From Pyrus communis (Eukaryota > Streptophyta > Magnoliopsida > Rosales > Rosaceae), in the NCBI RefSeq assembly GCF_963583255.1, contig NC_084807.1, positions 14,531,072 to 14,595,071 on the forward strand: 64,000 bases of DNA, read 5' to 3'. Below are positions 44,919-56,526 of this stretch, piece by piece (position 1 is the stretch's first letter; each line of letters opens with the position of its first letter). A program made the position numbers and the translations under genes. The notes beneath the pieces were generated by a model. That model was not told the DNA's origin and ran no database searches. It saw only the letters and a list, made by a program, of their open reading frames with translations.

Positions 44919-44923
44919 AAAAT

Positions 44924-47913
44924 TTGATGCGAGATTTACTTGACACTCAAATTAAACCCTCGTTTGACAATTGTAGTAGAATGGATAAGTGAGGGATCGT
45001 TCTAGACCGGGGATTAGGAGGGCTTGCTAAAACCTTCTAAATTGACTTAAAAACATAAAAACTAAATTAAAATACTCTTAACAAGACTACTATGACTCAT
45101 AATGGCTTTGAAAAATTGCAAATTCGTCTAAATCAAGTTCTAGCTTCTATTTGAGTCAATTTGATTGTTTTAGACGATTTGAGTTTTTCAAAGCCATTCT
45201 GAGTCATAGTAGTCTTGTTAAGAGTATTTTAATTTAGTTTTTATGTTTTTAAGTCAATTTAGAAGGTTTTAGCAAGCCCTCCTAATCCCCGGTCTAGAAC
45301 GATCCCTCACTTATCCATTCTACTACAATTGTCAAACGAGGGTTTAATTTGAGTGTCAAGTAAATCTCGCATCAAATTTTATCCATTCTACTACAATTGT
45401 CAAACGAGGGTTTAATTTGAGTGTCAAGTAAATCTCGCATCAAATTTTGGCGCCGTTGCCGGGGATTAGGAGGGCTTGCTAAAACCTTCTAAATTGACTT
45501 AAAAACATAAAAACTAAATTAAAATACTCTTAACAAGACTACTATGACTCAGAATGGCTTTGAAAAACTCAAATCGTCTAAAACAATCAAATTGACTCAA
45601 ATAGAAGCTAGAACTTGATTTAGACGAATTTGCAATTGTTTATGACTCCAAAAGCTTAAAGATACAAAAATAAAACAAATACGAATGATTAAGACTTAAC
45701 AAAATAGGGGGGGGGGAATTGTGGTTGGACGATATTAAATTAAAAAGACAGAATATAATTAAAGGCAAAATGTAAATATGAATGTGATAAAAATATGGAT
45801 GATGGAATAGCCAAGGGGTTCTTCTCCACACATGTTACACTTGCAAAACAAAATTGATTCTCAGTTGGTCTTTCGATAAGTTGTGAAACTCAATGCTCCA
45901 AGTTAATTAGATCCACTTAGATTAACTTTCAGATTTCCCTAAATTCGTTGGATTGAATGGAATACGCATTACAACCAAATTATTCTTAATCAAAGTCCCT
46001 AACTATGGAATACGCATGATAGAGACATTCAACAAAGATCATTAAGTTCAACGGAAATCATAAACATCGACGAGGCATTCGTTACTATGGAATACGCATA
46101 AAACTTATGCCAAGAATTCGTTTAACGCGATTGTTTATAAGCAACCTCCACTACTTGTGAATATAAGTTCATAGCGATTAGGTGAAATTCACTTATATTC
46201 TAGCGTCATATTTATGCATGAAAATTAAGCTTGCAATCTCAATGAACATACATAAATAAGTTATCAATCAAACAGTTAAACGAATTGAATCCACAACTTA
46301 TGAAATTCCAACCAAACGTAATCAATTCAAATTGCAAATATAAACATAGTTTCGAATCACCCCCTAGCTAAAGGGGGTTTAGTTCCTCATAACTTTGAAA
46401 TTAAAGAAACACCTAAACATTCCAACAACTCAAACGTGAATTGTATGAACGTTTAGGCACTCTTCTCTTCCCTTCTCATACGTACAAAACAAAGAGAATT
46501 AAATTTAAACTTTGAAATCAAAGAAACACCTAAACATTCCAACAACTCAAACTTGAATTGTATGAACGTTTAAGCACTCTTTTCTTCCTCGTTGTTGTAG
46601 CACAAGGTCTAAGGTGAGCTTTGGGGATTATGTGAAGTGTTTTGGAGGGATGGGAAGTGGTTGGATAGTGGTTGCAATGAAGGAGAAAAACTGCACAGAA
46701 AATGGAAGGGGAATTGCGGCAATGGATGTGTATTTGTGTTGTGTGAAGTGTTGTGAATGGAAATATGAGATATGAATTGAATGGGGAGTGAATGAATGAA
46801 TGCTAGGGTATTTATAGGGGTAGTGGAGGGAACATATGGCTGTTTGTTTAAGCATTTGTGTGGAGGAATGATGGAAAAACAGCTAGGACACATGTGAAAA
46901 CTGGAATTTCACAAGGGGAGCAAAGGGAACCCACGGCATGGATGGATTTGCATGTGTTTGGGAAGCTTTCTTGCTCATTTTCTGGATGCAATGATGAAGA
47001 GTTTAATAATTAATGCATGTAGGTGGTTGAAATGATGAAGAATGAGTGGTGGATGTGTGAATGATTGAATGTGCATGTGGGTGAATGTGAAGGGAATACA
47101 TGTGAGGATGCTGGAAATGCAATGGAACTCACGGCACAAAGGTTCTTTGGTGATGAATGTGGTTGATTTAATGGAGGAACAAGTGCATGTGTTGAATTAG
47201 TGGTGCATGTGATTAAAGATGGAGAAGGTGGTGTAATGATGAAGTGGAATGGCTGAAAATGCAAGGGGGAGTGAAGGCCACGGCAAAGGTGTTTTGGTGC
47301 ATGTGTTGGCTGTTTTGTTTGTTGGTTAAAGCTTGTGTTTGCATGTGAATGTTGTTTGTGTTTTAAAGAATGAATGGTGGTGTAATAATGAAGTGTGATG
47401 AGTGATAAGTGTATGATATGTTGAGTGATAAGATAAGTGGTTATTGATATGTGGTTATTGATATGTAGATGAATGAATGATATGATAAGTAATGAATGAA
47501 TGATATGTGGTTATTGATATGTAGATGAATGAATGATATGATAAGTAATAAATATATGATATGTGGTGAGTGATAAGTGAATGGTTTGATAAGTGATAAA
47601 TGAACTAGTTTAAAGGGCTAGGGTTTAAGTACATAGAATGGGCCTAAAATAGGTTGGTTTGTATGGCATAATGTGTTGTGTCTTCAAGTGCATACAAGGC
47701 CTTCAAATTCGTCCATCCACTTGGCTCCATGGATAAGCTATCCAATCCATGCCCAAAAATGCTCCAAATGGCCTCAAAATGCACTTTCTTGCTCCCTAGG
47801 CCCTTAGAACCTGAAAACACACAAAAGAAGCATAAAGGACTAAAATAACGAGAGAAACATAACGTAAATGCACAAGAACAAGCCATTTAAGTCGCATGAA
47901 TATGCTCCTATCA
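44924..47913 (-). repeat. Element C 5' LTR, with internal inverted duplication
   Basis: 2,990 bp against 2,536 bp for the 3' LTR of C. The extra 450 bp or so is an inverted duplication of the U5 end with a second PBS (45113-45465). Elsewhere it matches the 3' LTR with about seven substitutions that I noted, for example near 45926, 46098, 46524, 46672, 47097, 47719 and 47873. Confidence 0.92.
45113..45465 (+). repeat. Inverted U5 duplication carrying a displaced PBS
   Basis: At about 45113 the reverse LTR flips to forward U5 sequence ending CTCGCATCA at 45374. Then AATTTT and a second forward copy of the last 60 or so bases of U5 (about 45381-45442) follow, then TTTTGGCGCCG and a full PBS (45448-45465). 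At CCGGGGATTAG the sequence returns to the reverse LTR. The fold-back arms are 44924-45112 and the complement of 45186-45374. Confidence 0.85.
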
Positions 47914-47918
47914 ATGTG

Positions 47919-48551
47919 CAAGCATGGGGTTTATTTAATTGAGATGCATGTGGATTTCTGCAAAGATGAAGTGGAGAAAGGTAATGGAATGCACGGTCAG
48001 ATTGTGAATCATGCATGTGAATGCATGTTTTGGTATTAGAAGTGCATAATCTGACTTGGAATCACATGGGAGTGCACGGCCAGGTTATGATCATGCATGT
48101 GAATGAATGTTTTGGTATTAGAAGTGCATAATCTGACTTGGAATCACATGGGAGTGCACGGCCAGGTTATGATCATGCATGTGATTACATGTTTTGGTGT
48201 TGGAACCACATAATCTGACTTGGATGTTTTTGCCTTGTTTAGAATCACCCAATATGGCCGAATTGCACCACTTAACACTTCCACATCATTTCCTGAAAGT
48301 CCAGCAGTCAAAAGTTTCCTAGGTTCTTCATTTGGACTTCAATTTAACTCCCTAGAATCCTCTCCACGCTTGGAATAATGCTCAGCTACCAAAAGGAATG
48401 GTTTTTACTTCATTTGCCTTCCCTTTGATCCAAATACACACTTGACTGCACACTAACACCAAATAATGTAAAATGCAATAAGTTCAATCCAAAAACATCA
48501 CAAAGACGCCAAATAAGGAATATATAAGTGCATGCAAAATGAGACTTATCA
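47919..48551 (-). mobile_element. LTR D, second part
   Basis: Continues D after element C and its TSD, ending CTTATCA at 48551 before ACCAT. Contains the 82-bp tandem repeat at 47975-48225. No ORF. Confidence 0.78.
47975..48225. repeat. 82-bp tandem repeat in LTR D
   Basis: The word TTTTGGT recurs at 48028, 48110 and 48192 with the same surroundings (CATAATCTGACTTGG, GTGCACGGCCAGGTTATG), giving a unit of 82 bp and about 2.5-3 copies; the outer ones are more diverged. Confidence 0.85.
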
Positions 48552-48556
48552 ACCAT

Positions 48557-49394
48557 ACAGCTTTGAAGTACTTATACACCAAAAAGGAGGCCAAACCAAG
48601 GCTAATTCATTGATGCTTCTCCTCCAAGAGTTTGATATTGAAATTAGAGACAAGAAAGGGAGTGAAAACGTGGTGGCTAACCACTTGAGTCGTTTGGTGT
48701 GCAATGAGGAGTCTTTACCTATCCAAGAGACATTCCCTGATGAGCAATTGTTGTCCATTAAGGTAAATGAACCTTGGTATGCCGATTTGGTGAATTATTG
48801 GTGTCAAAATGAGTTCCAAACACCATAACCAAACACCAACGTGATAAACTCAAGAAAGAGGCACGGTTTTATGTGTCGGATGACCTATATTTGTGGAAAT
48901 ATTATGCGGATCAGATTCTTCGTAGATGTGTGCATGATTGTGAGTTTAATTTAATTTTAACTTTTTGTCACACTTATGCATGTGGAGGACATTTTGGCAC
49001 ACAACGCACAACCCTTAAGGTGATACAATGTGGATTTTATTGGCCTATAATCTTTAAAGATGCTAGAACTTTTTCTATAACTTGTGATCATTGTCAAAGA
49101 ATGGGAAATATAGGTACAAGGGATCAAATGCCATAAACCCCTATATTAACTGTTGAAATTTTTTATGTTTGGGGCATTGATTTCATGGGTCCTTTTCCTT
49201 CTTCATAAGGTTTCACTTATATTTTGCTTGCGGTTGATTATGTCTCAAAATGGATGGAAGCAAAAGCCACTCGTACTAATGATTCTAGAGTGGTTACAGA
49301 TTTCATCAAAACTAACATCTTTTCTAGATTTAGGATGCCTAGAGTGCTCATTAGTGATGAAGGGTCTCATTTTTGTAATCGCACCATTGAGGCG
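48557..49394 (+). pseudogene. Element E: RNase H end and integrase (decayed)
   Basis: Continues the pol reading interrupted at 9411: [14 protein letters not shown], then [26 protein letters not shown] (the last RNase H Asp is Asn here), then the integrase zinc region ([23 protein letters not shown]) and the core to the [10 protein letters not shown] block. Lesions include a stop near 48612, a frameshift near 48800, and stops near 49135 and 49208. The first catalytic Asp region (WGIDFMGP) survives; at the second, ISDEGSH replaces ISDGGSH. It ends at 49394 where the LTR of element F starts, before the catalytic Glu. Dead copy. Confidence 0.87.
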
Positions 49395-51532
49395 TGATAG
49401 GAGCATATTTAGGCGACTTAGTTGGCTTGTTTTCGTACATTTATGTTGTTAGTTCATAGTTATTTTAGTAGTTTAAGCTATTTTCGTGTGTTTTTAGGTT
49501 CATATGGCTAAGGAAGCAAAAAGGTGCATTTTGGAGCATTTTGGAGCAAAATTGGACTTGGAATGGATAGCTTATGCTTGGAGCAAAAGGAATGGACGAA
49601 ATTGAAGACCTAAAAGAGTTAGGATTCCTAATCACAAGAGGATTCCTAATCACAAGAGGATTCCTAATCAAATGAGGAATCCTAGTCAAAGAAGGTTTCG
49701 TACTTGAAGTAGGAAAGTTAAGCCAAGGTTTCCTATTTTGGTCTAACCTTTCCTAATCCTTAAAGACTCCATGTTTTAGCAACACTAAGGACTTCTATGT
49801 ATTCTAGGACACAAAACAAAGTTTCCTTGCAACATAAATTCCTGGCCGTGTATCCCCTTAGTGTTTCTCTTCTTTGTCGTGCAAGGGAGGGCCTTCTTTC
49901 CTATTCCAAAGCATTAAAACACATTCCTTTTTCATATCAAACTCAGCCATAACTCACATACCCTTTTCTATTCCAAAATCCTTGCCTAATTTCAGAAATA
50001 AAGAGCATTCCCTTTCTTGCACTCCTTTGCTGCAAGTCTTCCCTTTCCTTTGATTTTCTGACTTTGTGTTTCCTTTTCTTTTAGGATTTGGAGTTAATTC
50101 CTTTCCTAAACTAAGTAATAAAGACTTAGGATTCTTTCTTCAATATAAAACCCCTATGCCACACCCTTATTGAACGCTAATCACCCTTCCATACAACCTG
50201 CCTTCATTCACTCAGAAAACCAACCTTTGCCGTAGCCTTCCATCCAACTTTCCACCATTCCCCTACCTCCATACCTTCATCCAAGCCTCCATAGACCACC
50301 TATAACCCTTGCCGCACCACCTTACCCTTCTAAATCCATCCAAAACCCAAAAATTCATCCACAAAACCACCCTAGACTCTTGTACCGTGACTTAGCAAGG
50401 AAGAAGAGAAGGAAGACGAAGCCTTGGACGTTTTTGCATTCGAGTGGAGTGTTGGAACGTTTTTAGGTGTAATCTATCTTTTGTTTTCAATGTTTAATTC
50501 TATTTTCCTTTGCTTTGTTATGAACATGAGAGGCTAAACTTGTTTTAGCCTAGGGATTCTTTGAAACCATGATTACGTTTATAATATGAGTTGATAAATT
50601 CCAGTTGTGATTTCATAAATTGTGAATGCAATTTACTTAACCGTTTGATGGATAACTTATTCTTGTATGTTGATTAGGGAGGCCTACTTAATTTGCATGC
50701 TTAAATTTGGTGCTAGAATATAAGGGAGTTTCACATAATCGTCACGAACTTATATTCACAAGTAGTTAAGGTTGTTTTCACAATCATGTTAAGTAAATTC
50801 CTAGCATGCGTATCATGATGTCATAGTTACAAGTGCTTTGTCAATACTTATGATTTCCATTGAACGTAATGATCTTTGATTGTATATCTATTATGATGTC
50901 ATGTAGGGGACTTTTGAAGAATGCTTTGGGTTGTCGTATGATGTCATCCAATCCACTAACTTAAGGGAAATCTGAGGGTTAATTAGTGATGTCAAGGTTA
51001 ATCTGGGGTGTTGAGGTTCATGGTTTATCAGAAAAGCAACTGGAAATCAATTTATGTTTGAATGTATCATGTGTGGAGAAGTATCCCTTGGCTATTTTAT
51101 CATCCATTGGTTTTTCTTAATTTCATCAAAATCTGTTTTAAAGTTTTTAATTCACTTGTTTTTCTTTTAAATTCGTCCAAAATCAAATCCCCTTTTCTTA
51201 TTTGTTCCAAATCTGTCCAAAAGTGTGTTTTTGAGTCTTTTGAGTCAAAACTAATTGTATTTTCGTCCAAATTGAGTCCTAGACTCTAAATTGAGTCTTT
51301 TTTATTGTTTTGAGTTGTTTTGTGTCTTTGAAGTTGTTTTGAGTCATACAAGTTTAGTTAAGAGTCTTTTGAGTTTGTTTAAGTGTCTTAAAGGATATTT
51401 TTATATCTTTGAGTCGATTATCATTAGACTAGCAATCCCTTCTAATCCCCAGCCTAGAACAATCCCTACTTATATCTATACTACAATTGTCAAAAAGAGG
51501 GTTTAATTTGAGTGTTATCTTTTATCACATCA
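49395..51532 (+). repeat. Element F 5' LTR
   Basis: 2,138 bp, TGATAGGAGC...CATCA, followed by a PBS. U3 has three copies of AGGATTCCTAATCA near 49620-49680; a TATA-like AATATAAAACC is near 50141. A perfect 8-bp stem AGGCTAAA/TTTAGCCT lies at 50531-50551 and U5 CTAATCCCC near 51443. It inserted into the integrase gene of E. The other end of F is not seen, so no TSD can be checked. Confidence 0.88.
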
Positions 51533-51538
51533 AATTTT

Positions 51539-51556
51539 TGGCGCCGTTGCCGGGGA
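51539..51556 (+). other. Primer-binding site, tRNA-Asp, element F
   Basis: TGGCGCCGTTGCCGGGGA after the LTR end, followed by the longest form of the leader hairpin, GGGGATTAGCAA/TTGCTAATCCCC (12 bp). Confidence 0.92.
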
Positions 51557-51660
51557 TTAGCAACTTTGCTAATCCCCCGTTGTTTCTTTTTGTTTCTTTT
51601 TCATATATTTTTGTTTTAGCTACTGACCTTGTTTCTTTTTTTGTTTGTAGGTACTAGTTT

Positions 51661-52903
51661 ATGACTCGTAGTTCTCAACCTATTAGTGCAAACATCTTGG
51701 ATTTTGACGACGATTTTGAGCGCACTTTGAGAAGGAAGAAGAAGAACCCAGAACTTTACCCATCAAGTTCTAGTTCGGCTTCTAATCTTGAGGAGGAAAA
51801 GGAACCCACGGCAAGGGAGGAAGAAGTGGTCGACACCATGGCAGCGGACAACCGTACAATCAAGGAGCTTTTCGCCTCGGGAATGGACAATGCCGCACCC
51901 TTATACATCCAATACCCAAGGGCGGCTCAAGACAAAACCGACAAATTTGAATTGAAGTCAAGTTTGTTGCACCACATTCCGAAGTTCCATGGACTGCCCC
52001 ATGGAGGATCCCAACAAGCATTTGAAGGAGTTCGAGGTGGTGTGCTCGAGCATGACTCCAATTAACGTTGATAGTAGTATTTTGAAGATGAAGGCTTTCC
52101 CGTTCTCACTATTGGAGAAGGCCAAGGATTGGTTATATGAGCTAGCACCCGGAACGGTCACTTCTTGGGAGAGCATGAAGAGGGCGTTTCTTGAGAAGTT
52201 CTTTCCTACTTTAAGAGTCATTCTCTTGAGAAAGAAGATTAGCGGAATCCAACAAAGTCAAGGGGAGTATTTTCCAACATACTATGAGCGTTTTAAAGCC
52301 CTTGTTGCATCATATCCTCAACATCAAATGAATGAGGAGCTTTTACTTCAATACTTCTATGAAGGTCTTCTTCCCATTGAAAGGCAAATGCTCGATGCCT
52401 CAGCGGGAGGTACGTTGGTGGATAAAACTCCCATGGCAGCCAAGAACCTAATTGCGAACCGGGCTCTCAATGCACAACAATAGAAAGGAATTGGGCAAAG
52501 GGACCCCCCACGACAACAAGTGCATGAGGTAAGTTCTCAATCCGACATTCAAACTCAATTAGCTAATCTTACTTCTATTGTGTCTCAGATGGCCGAAGGA
52601 ATGAAGATCCAAGGACCAATTGTATGTGGCGTATGTTCTATCCAAGGACACCCTTCGGAAAAGTGCCCTCAATTGATGGGAGAGTGTAAACGCCATTGGA
52701 TTTCCAAGCCAAAATCAGCCAAGGAATGATCCATATTCCAATACATACAATCCGGGTTGGAGAGACCATCCAAACTTCAAGTGGAGGGAGCCTCAACAAC
52801 CTCACCAACAAGGAGGCTTTAGGCAGCAACCCCCGGGCTTTTACACCAAAACCTACGGCAATGATTCAACCCAACCCCAATTTGCCCAAAACCATCAAGG
52901 TAA
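51661..52903 (+). pseudogene. Element F gag (frameshifted)
   Basis: Starts at ATG 51661 with [25 protein letters not shown], clearly gag of the same lineage. The N-terminal 110 codons are open. A frameshift near 52000 moves the capsid region ([34 protein letters not shown]) to another frame (51989-52483), and a stop follows ALNAQQ at 52483. The zinc knuckle ([16 protein letters not shown], 52620-52680) and Gln/Pro region follow in further frames. Homology stops near 52903 at LTR fragment K, so protease and pol of F are missing. Two genuine frame breaks and one stop make it inactive. Confidence 0.88.
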
Positions 52904-54420
52904 ATTCGTGCGTTCCCCTTTTCTGACCTTATTTGGACTTTATTCACTTACCTTTTCTATTTAGACTAGGAAATCTGAATCATAACTCAATTAGGTATGT
53001 TATTAACTTCCCAAAACACTTATAATCAGCCCTTGGCCGAACCCTAGGGGATTGACCACCAAAACTCATCCATTCACTCCCACACACATCCATCCATCCT
53101 AAAACACCATTCTACAACCCAGAAACACAACCAGTCATTCCACCTTCTTCCACCATCAATGTCGAGTCCTCCACCACCTTCCAACCATCAAACACTCATC
53201 CACACTCAACCTACATCCCTTGTCGTGCCTCTAAACACCCCAAATTCATTCTACATCATCAAAACAACCCAGAAACCATCATCACCCAATCTGCCGCAAG
53301 CAAGGGAAAGGAGATAGATTCACTCAATTGTTTGGCTCTTCATTCTGAGTTGTTGAACAATTTTGGGTGTATTCTATCTTATATTTCAATGTCTAAGTCA
53401 TGTAATCTTTGTTTTGCTTTGAGTATGATTGGCTAAATTCGTTTTGGCTAAGGGTGTATTCGAAACCATGATTATATATGTGAAATAAGTTGATTACTTC
53501 CAGTTATCGTTGCATAAGTCGTGAATACAATTTGCTTAACCGTTTGATTTAGAACTTATTCTTGTATGTTGATTGAGAGTGCACGCTTAATTTGCATGCT
53601 TGAATCTGGTGCTAGGGTATAAGTTTGTTTCACCTAATCGTTATGAATTTATATTCGCAAGTAGTGAAGGTCGCTAGTCACGATCGTGTTAAGTAGATTC
53701 CTGGCAGGAGTTTCATGCTTTTCATAGTTACAAATGCCTTGTCGATGCTTATGATTTCCAAAGAACGTAATGATTCTAACTTGTGTCTTTATCATGTTGT
53801 TCATATAGAGAACTTGTTAGGAATAATTTGGTTGCGATGCATATTCATCCAATTCAATGATTCTAGGGAAATCTAAAGGTTAATTTAAGCGGACCTATTT
53901 AACTTGGAGTGTCGAGGTTCATAACTTATTGAATTGATAACTGGAAATTGATTTACGTTGCATATATTTCATGTGTGGAGAAGAACCCCTCAGCTATTCC
54001 ATCATCCATTGGTTTATCACAAATTGTCTTACAATCTGTTTTTCTTTACAATTTGTCCATTAAATTTAATTTCGCTCAAACACAATCCTCCCATATTTTG
54101 TTAAGTCTTAGTCATTATAATCTGTCTTATTTTGTGTTTTTAAGTATTTTGAGTCACAAGCACTTTCAAATTCGTCCAAATCAAGTTTTAGTTTCTGTTT
54201 GAGTCAATTTGATTGTTTTAGGCAGTTTTGAGTGTTTCAAATCTGTTTTGAGTCATAGTAGTCTAGTTAGAGTCTTTAAGTTTAGTTTTTGTGTTTTTAA
54301 GTCAATTTATATTAGATTAGCACCCCTAGTTAATCCCCGGTTAGAACGATCCCTACTTACATCATTACTACAATTGTCACAAATAGGGTTTAATTTGTGT
54401 GTCACATTCGTAACGCATCA
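52904..54420 (+). repeat. LTR fragment K (start missing)
   Basis: Forward LTR sequence of another Athila-type family. It has the GATTACTTCCAGTTATCG block, the GCTAAA/TTTGGC weak hairpin (near 53433), the TGTGTGGAGAAGAACCCC block (near 53972), U5 TTAATCCCCGG (near 54331) and the end ACGCATCA at 54420. The left boundary with element F gag is approximate. No PBS follows, so it is broken on both sides. ORFs at 53948-54541 are chance. Confidence 0.7.
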
Positions 54421-55742
54421 GTTGAAGAATCCTTTCCCTACTCCCTTTCCTTGCCGTGCTAACCTATATATATATATATATATATATATATTCCTTATGC
54501 ACCAATTTCAGAGTTACACACCATATATTCAGAGAAATTGAGAGTGAGTGCTGCAGGTACCTTGGAAAAGTCTTGGAAATTTATGCATGCTTGCAAGGAA
54601 GGAAGAAGAAGAATGATTCTTGGCCGTGTTTTGCATTCCAAGGGAGGTTCAAAATCTGCCATTGGAGTTGCTGAGACATGCCTGGTTCTTTCTATCTTTA
54701 GATTTGTTTCAATGTTGGTTTTAATATTGTTTTCAGTTTTAAGAGACATGTAGAACTAATTCTTTTTAGTTGGAGGTGAACTCAAAGCCATGATTATATG
54801 TTTTATATGAATTGATTACATCCAGTTATTGTTTCTTAAGTCTTGAATGTGATTTGCTTATCTAAGTAATTAAAACTTGTTTATGTATGTTGATTGAGGA
54901 TCGATACTTGGTTTGCACGCATGAATTTGATGCTAGAATATAAGGGAGTTTCACGTAATAGTTATTCACTTATATTCATAAGTAGTGGAAGTCACTAGTC
55001 ATGATTGTGTTAAGTGAATCCTTGGCAGGAATCTCATGCGTTTCATAGTGATGAATGCCTTGTCAATGCTTATGATTTTCATAAAACTTAATGACTTTTG
55101 ATATGTATCTCTATCATGCGTTTCATATAAAGAACTTGAGAAAGATAATTTGATTGTAATGCGTATTCATTCAATTCAATGAAATAAGGAAAATCTGATG
55201 GTTGGTTGTGCGATGCAATTAACTTGGGGCGTTGTCATTCATAGTCTAAAGAAATAATAACTGGAAATTGATTCGTATGCATATATCATGTGTGGAGAAG
55301 GACCTTCTAACTAGCCTTTCACCCTTCAATTCACCTTAATTTGAAGTCTTTTAAGTTGTTTTGCAATATGTTGAGTTTAGGTTTAAATTCATCCAAATAA
55401 AACCCCCCTTTACATTGAGTTGTGTCCTTTAGTTAGAACTAGTTTAAATCTGTCTCTATTTATTATTTTGAGTCTAAGTTAGTTAAATTTTGTCTAAGTA
55501 TCCCTATAAAGTCAGTTTTGTGTCTATTTGATAGTATTGAGTTGTTTAGAGTTAGTTTAGCTTGTGTTGAGTCTGTTTGGTCTAGTTTAGTGTTTTTAGA
55601 TTCTAGTTTGTGTTTCAATGTTTAGTTAAGTCTAGATTAGCATCCCTTGTTAATCCCCGGTCTAGAATGATCCCTATTTACATATATATTACAATTGTCA
55701 CAAATAGGGTTTAATTTGTGTGTCAAGTTAATTTTCACATCA
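54421..55742 (+). repeat. LTR fragment L
   Basis: Forward LTR part, same family as 7875-8920: AACTAA/TTAGTT hairpin at 54754-54771, GGAGAAGGACC block near 55294, U5 TTAATCCCCGG near 55650, end CACATCA. It lacks its U3. (TA)13 lies at 54465-54490. It abuts the minus-strand protease remnant of J on the right. Confidence 0.7.
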
Positions 55743-55748
55743 GATTTA

Positions 55749-56096
55749 GGGCTGGTTTGGTATTGCTGCGCTTTGAAAAAAAACTACTTTTGTTGTGCTG
55801 TGAGAATAAGCAACTGTGAAATAAAGCAGCAGAGTGTTTGGTAAACTTTTTTATAAAAGTGCTTTTGAAAAAAAAAAAAAAAAGCAGTATTATAGTGTTT
55901 GGTAAACTTTTATGTAAAATAGATGTGAAAAAAAGCTGGTTTTTCAAAGCTAGGTTTTGCAGCTTCTTGTTTTTGGCTTTTTTCACCCAAAACTGTGAAA
56001 AAAAACTGAAGCTGAATGTTTACCAAACACAAAAACAGCTCCCAGCTTTTTTTTATACCAGCTTTTTTTAGAATCATCTCAGTACCAAACCAGGCC
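55749..56096. mobile_element. Tourist-like MITE (PIF/Harbinger type)
   Basis: 348 bp. Termini GGGCTGGTTTGGTATTG and, on the other strand, GGCCTGGTTTGGTACTG match at 15 of 17 positions. Flanked by TTA on both sides (55746-55748 and 56097-56099), the usual Harbinger-type duplication. AT-rich interior with A and T runs and further inverted GTTTGGTAAAC / GTTTACCAAAC words. No transposase. It sits in the protease pseudogene of J. Confidence 0.85.
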
Positions 56097-56099
56097 TTA

Positions 56100-56526
56100 G
56101 AAACATTGAATTTAATCACATCTTCATCAAACTCCATAGTTAACGCTCCCTTGGCCACATCAATCTTGGTTTGGCCTGTTTTCATGAAAGGTCGTCCAAG
56201 TAAGATTGGCAACAGTGGAGAGTGGGCTGAATCCTCCATCTCAAGCACATAAAATTCAGTGGGAAAAATCAAATCGTCTACGTGCACCAAAACATCTTCC
56301 AATACTCCCTTCAGATATGCATTAGATCAATCATCCAATTGAATAATGACACCATCATTTTTAAGCTCTCCTAGATTCATAGATACATAAACGGAATATG
56401 GCATGACATTAATAGAAGCACCTAAATCTAGCATAGCATGTTCAAACCTTATATTACCAATAACACAAGGGATTGTGAAACTATCTGGATCTTTGCATTT
56501 AGGTGGCAGTTTTCGTTGCAAAACTT
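56100..56526 (-). pseudogene. Element J protease, C-terminal portion
   Basis: On the minus strand, 56526 to 56100 encodes the Athila protease: [32 protein letters not shown] (active-site Asp), VIIQL, then LLGRPFMKT and LTMEFDEDVI. A stop sits near 56327. At the left it is cut by the MITE, with only a few bases of coding sequence beyond it before LTR fragment L. At the right it is cut by solo LTR H; the upstream part continues at 60926. Dead copy of the processing protease. Confidence 0.88.

Larger units (their letters stand above)
10708..47913 (-). mobile_element. Element C: Athila-type retrotransposon lacking gag and protease, split by A and B
   Basis: Terminal TGATGCGAG (10708) and complement of TGATAGGAGC (47913) are flanked by the duplication ATGTG (10703-10707 and 47914-47918). 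Removing A and B leaves about 13.1 kb. In its own direction: 5' LTR 47913-44924, tRNA-Asp PBS 44918-44901, leader, then a direct junction near 44853 to the post-protease linker, RT, RNase H (to 43043), IN (28270-27003), antisense ORF, four polypurine-like tracts, 3' LTR 22598-10708. The gag and protease regions are deleted, so it could move only with proteins in trans. LTRs differ at about seven sites that I could count. Confidence 0.93.

Noticed and set aside
49389..49394. TSD for element F
   Set aside because: AGGCG precedes the LTR, but the other end of F is missing or outside the window, so no pair can be shown.
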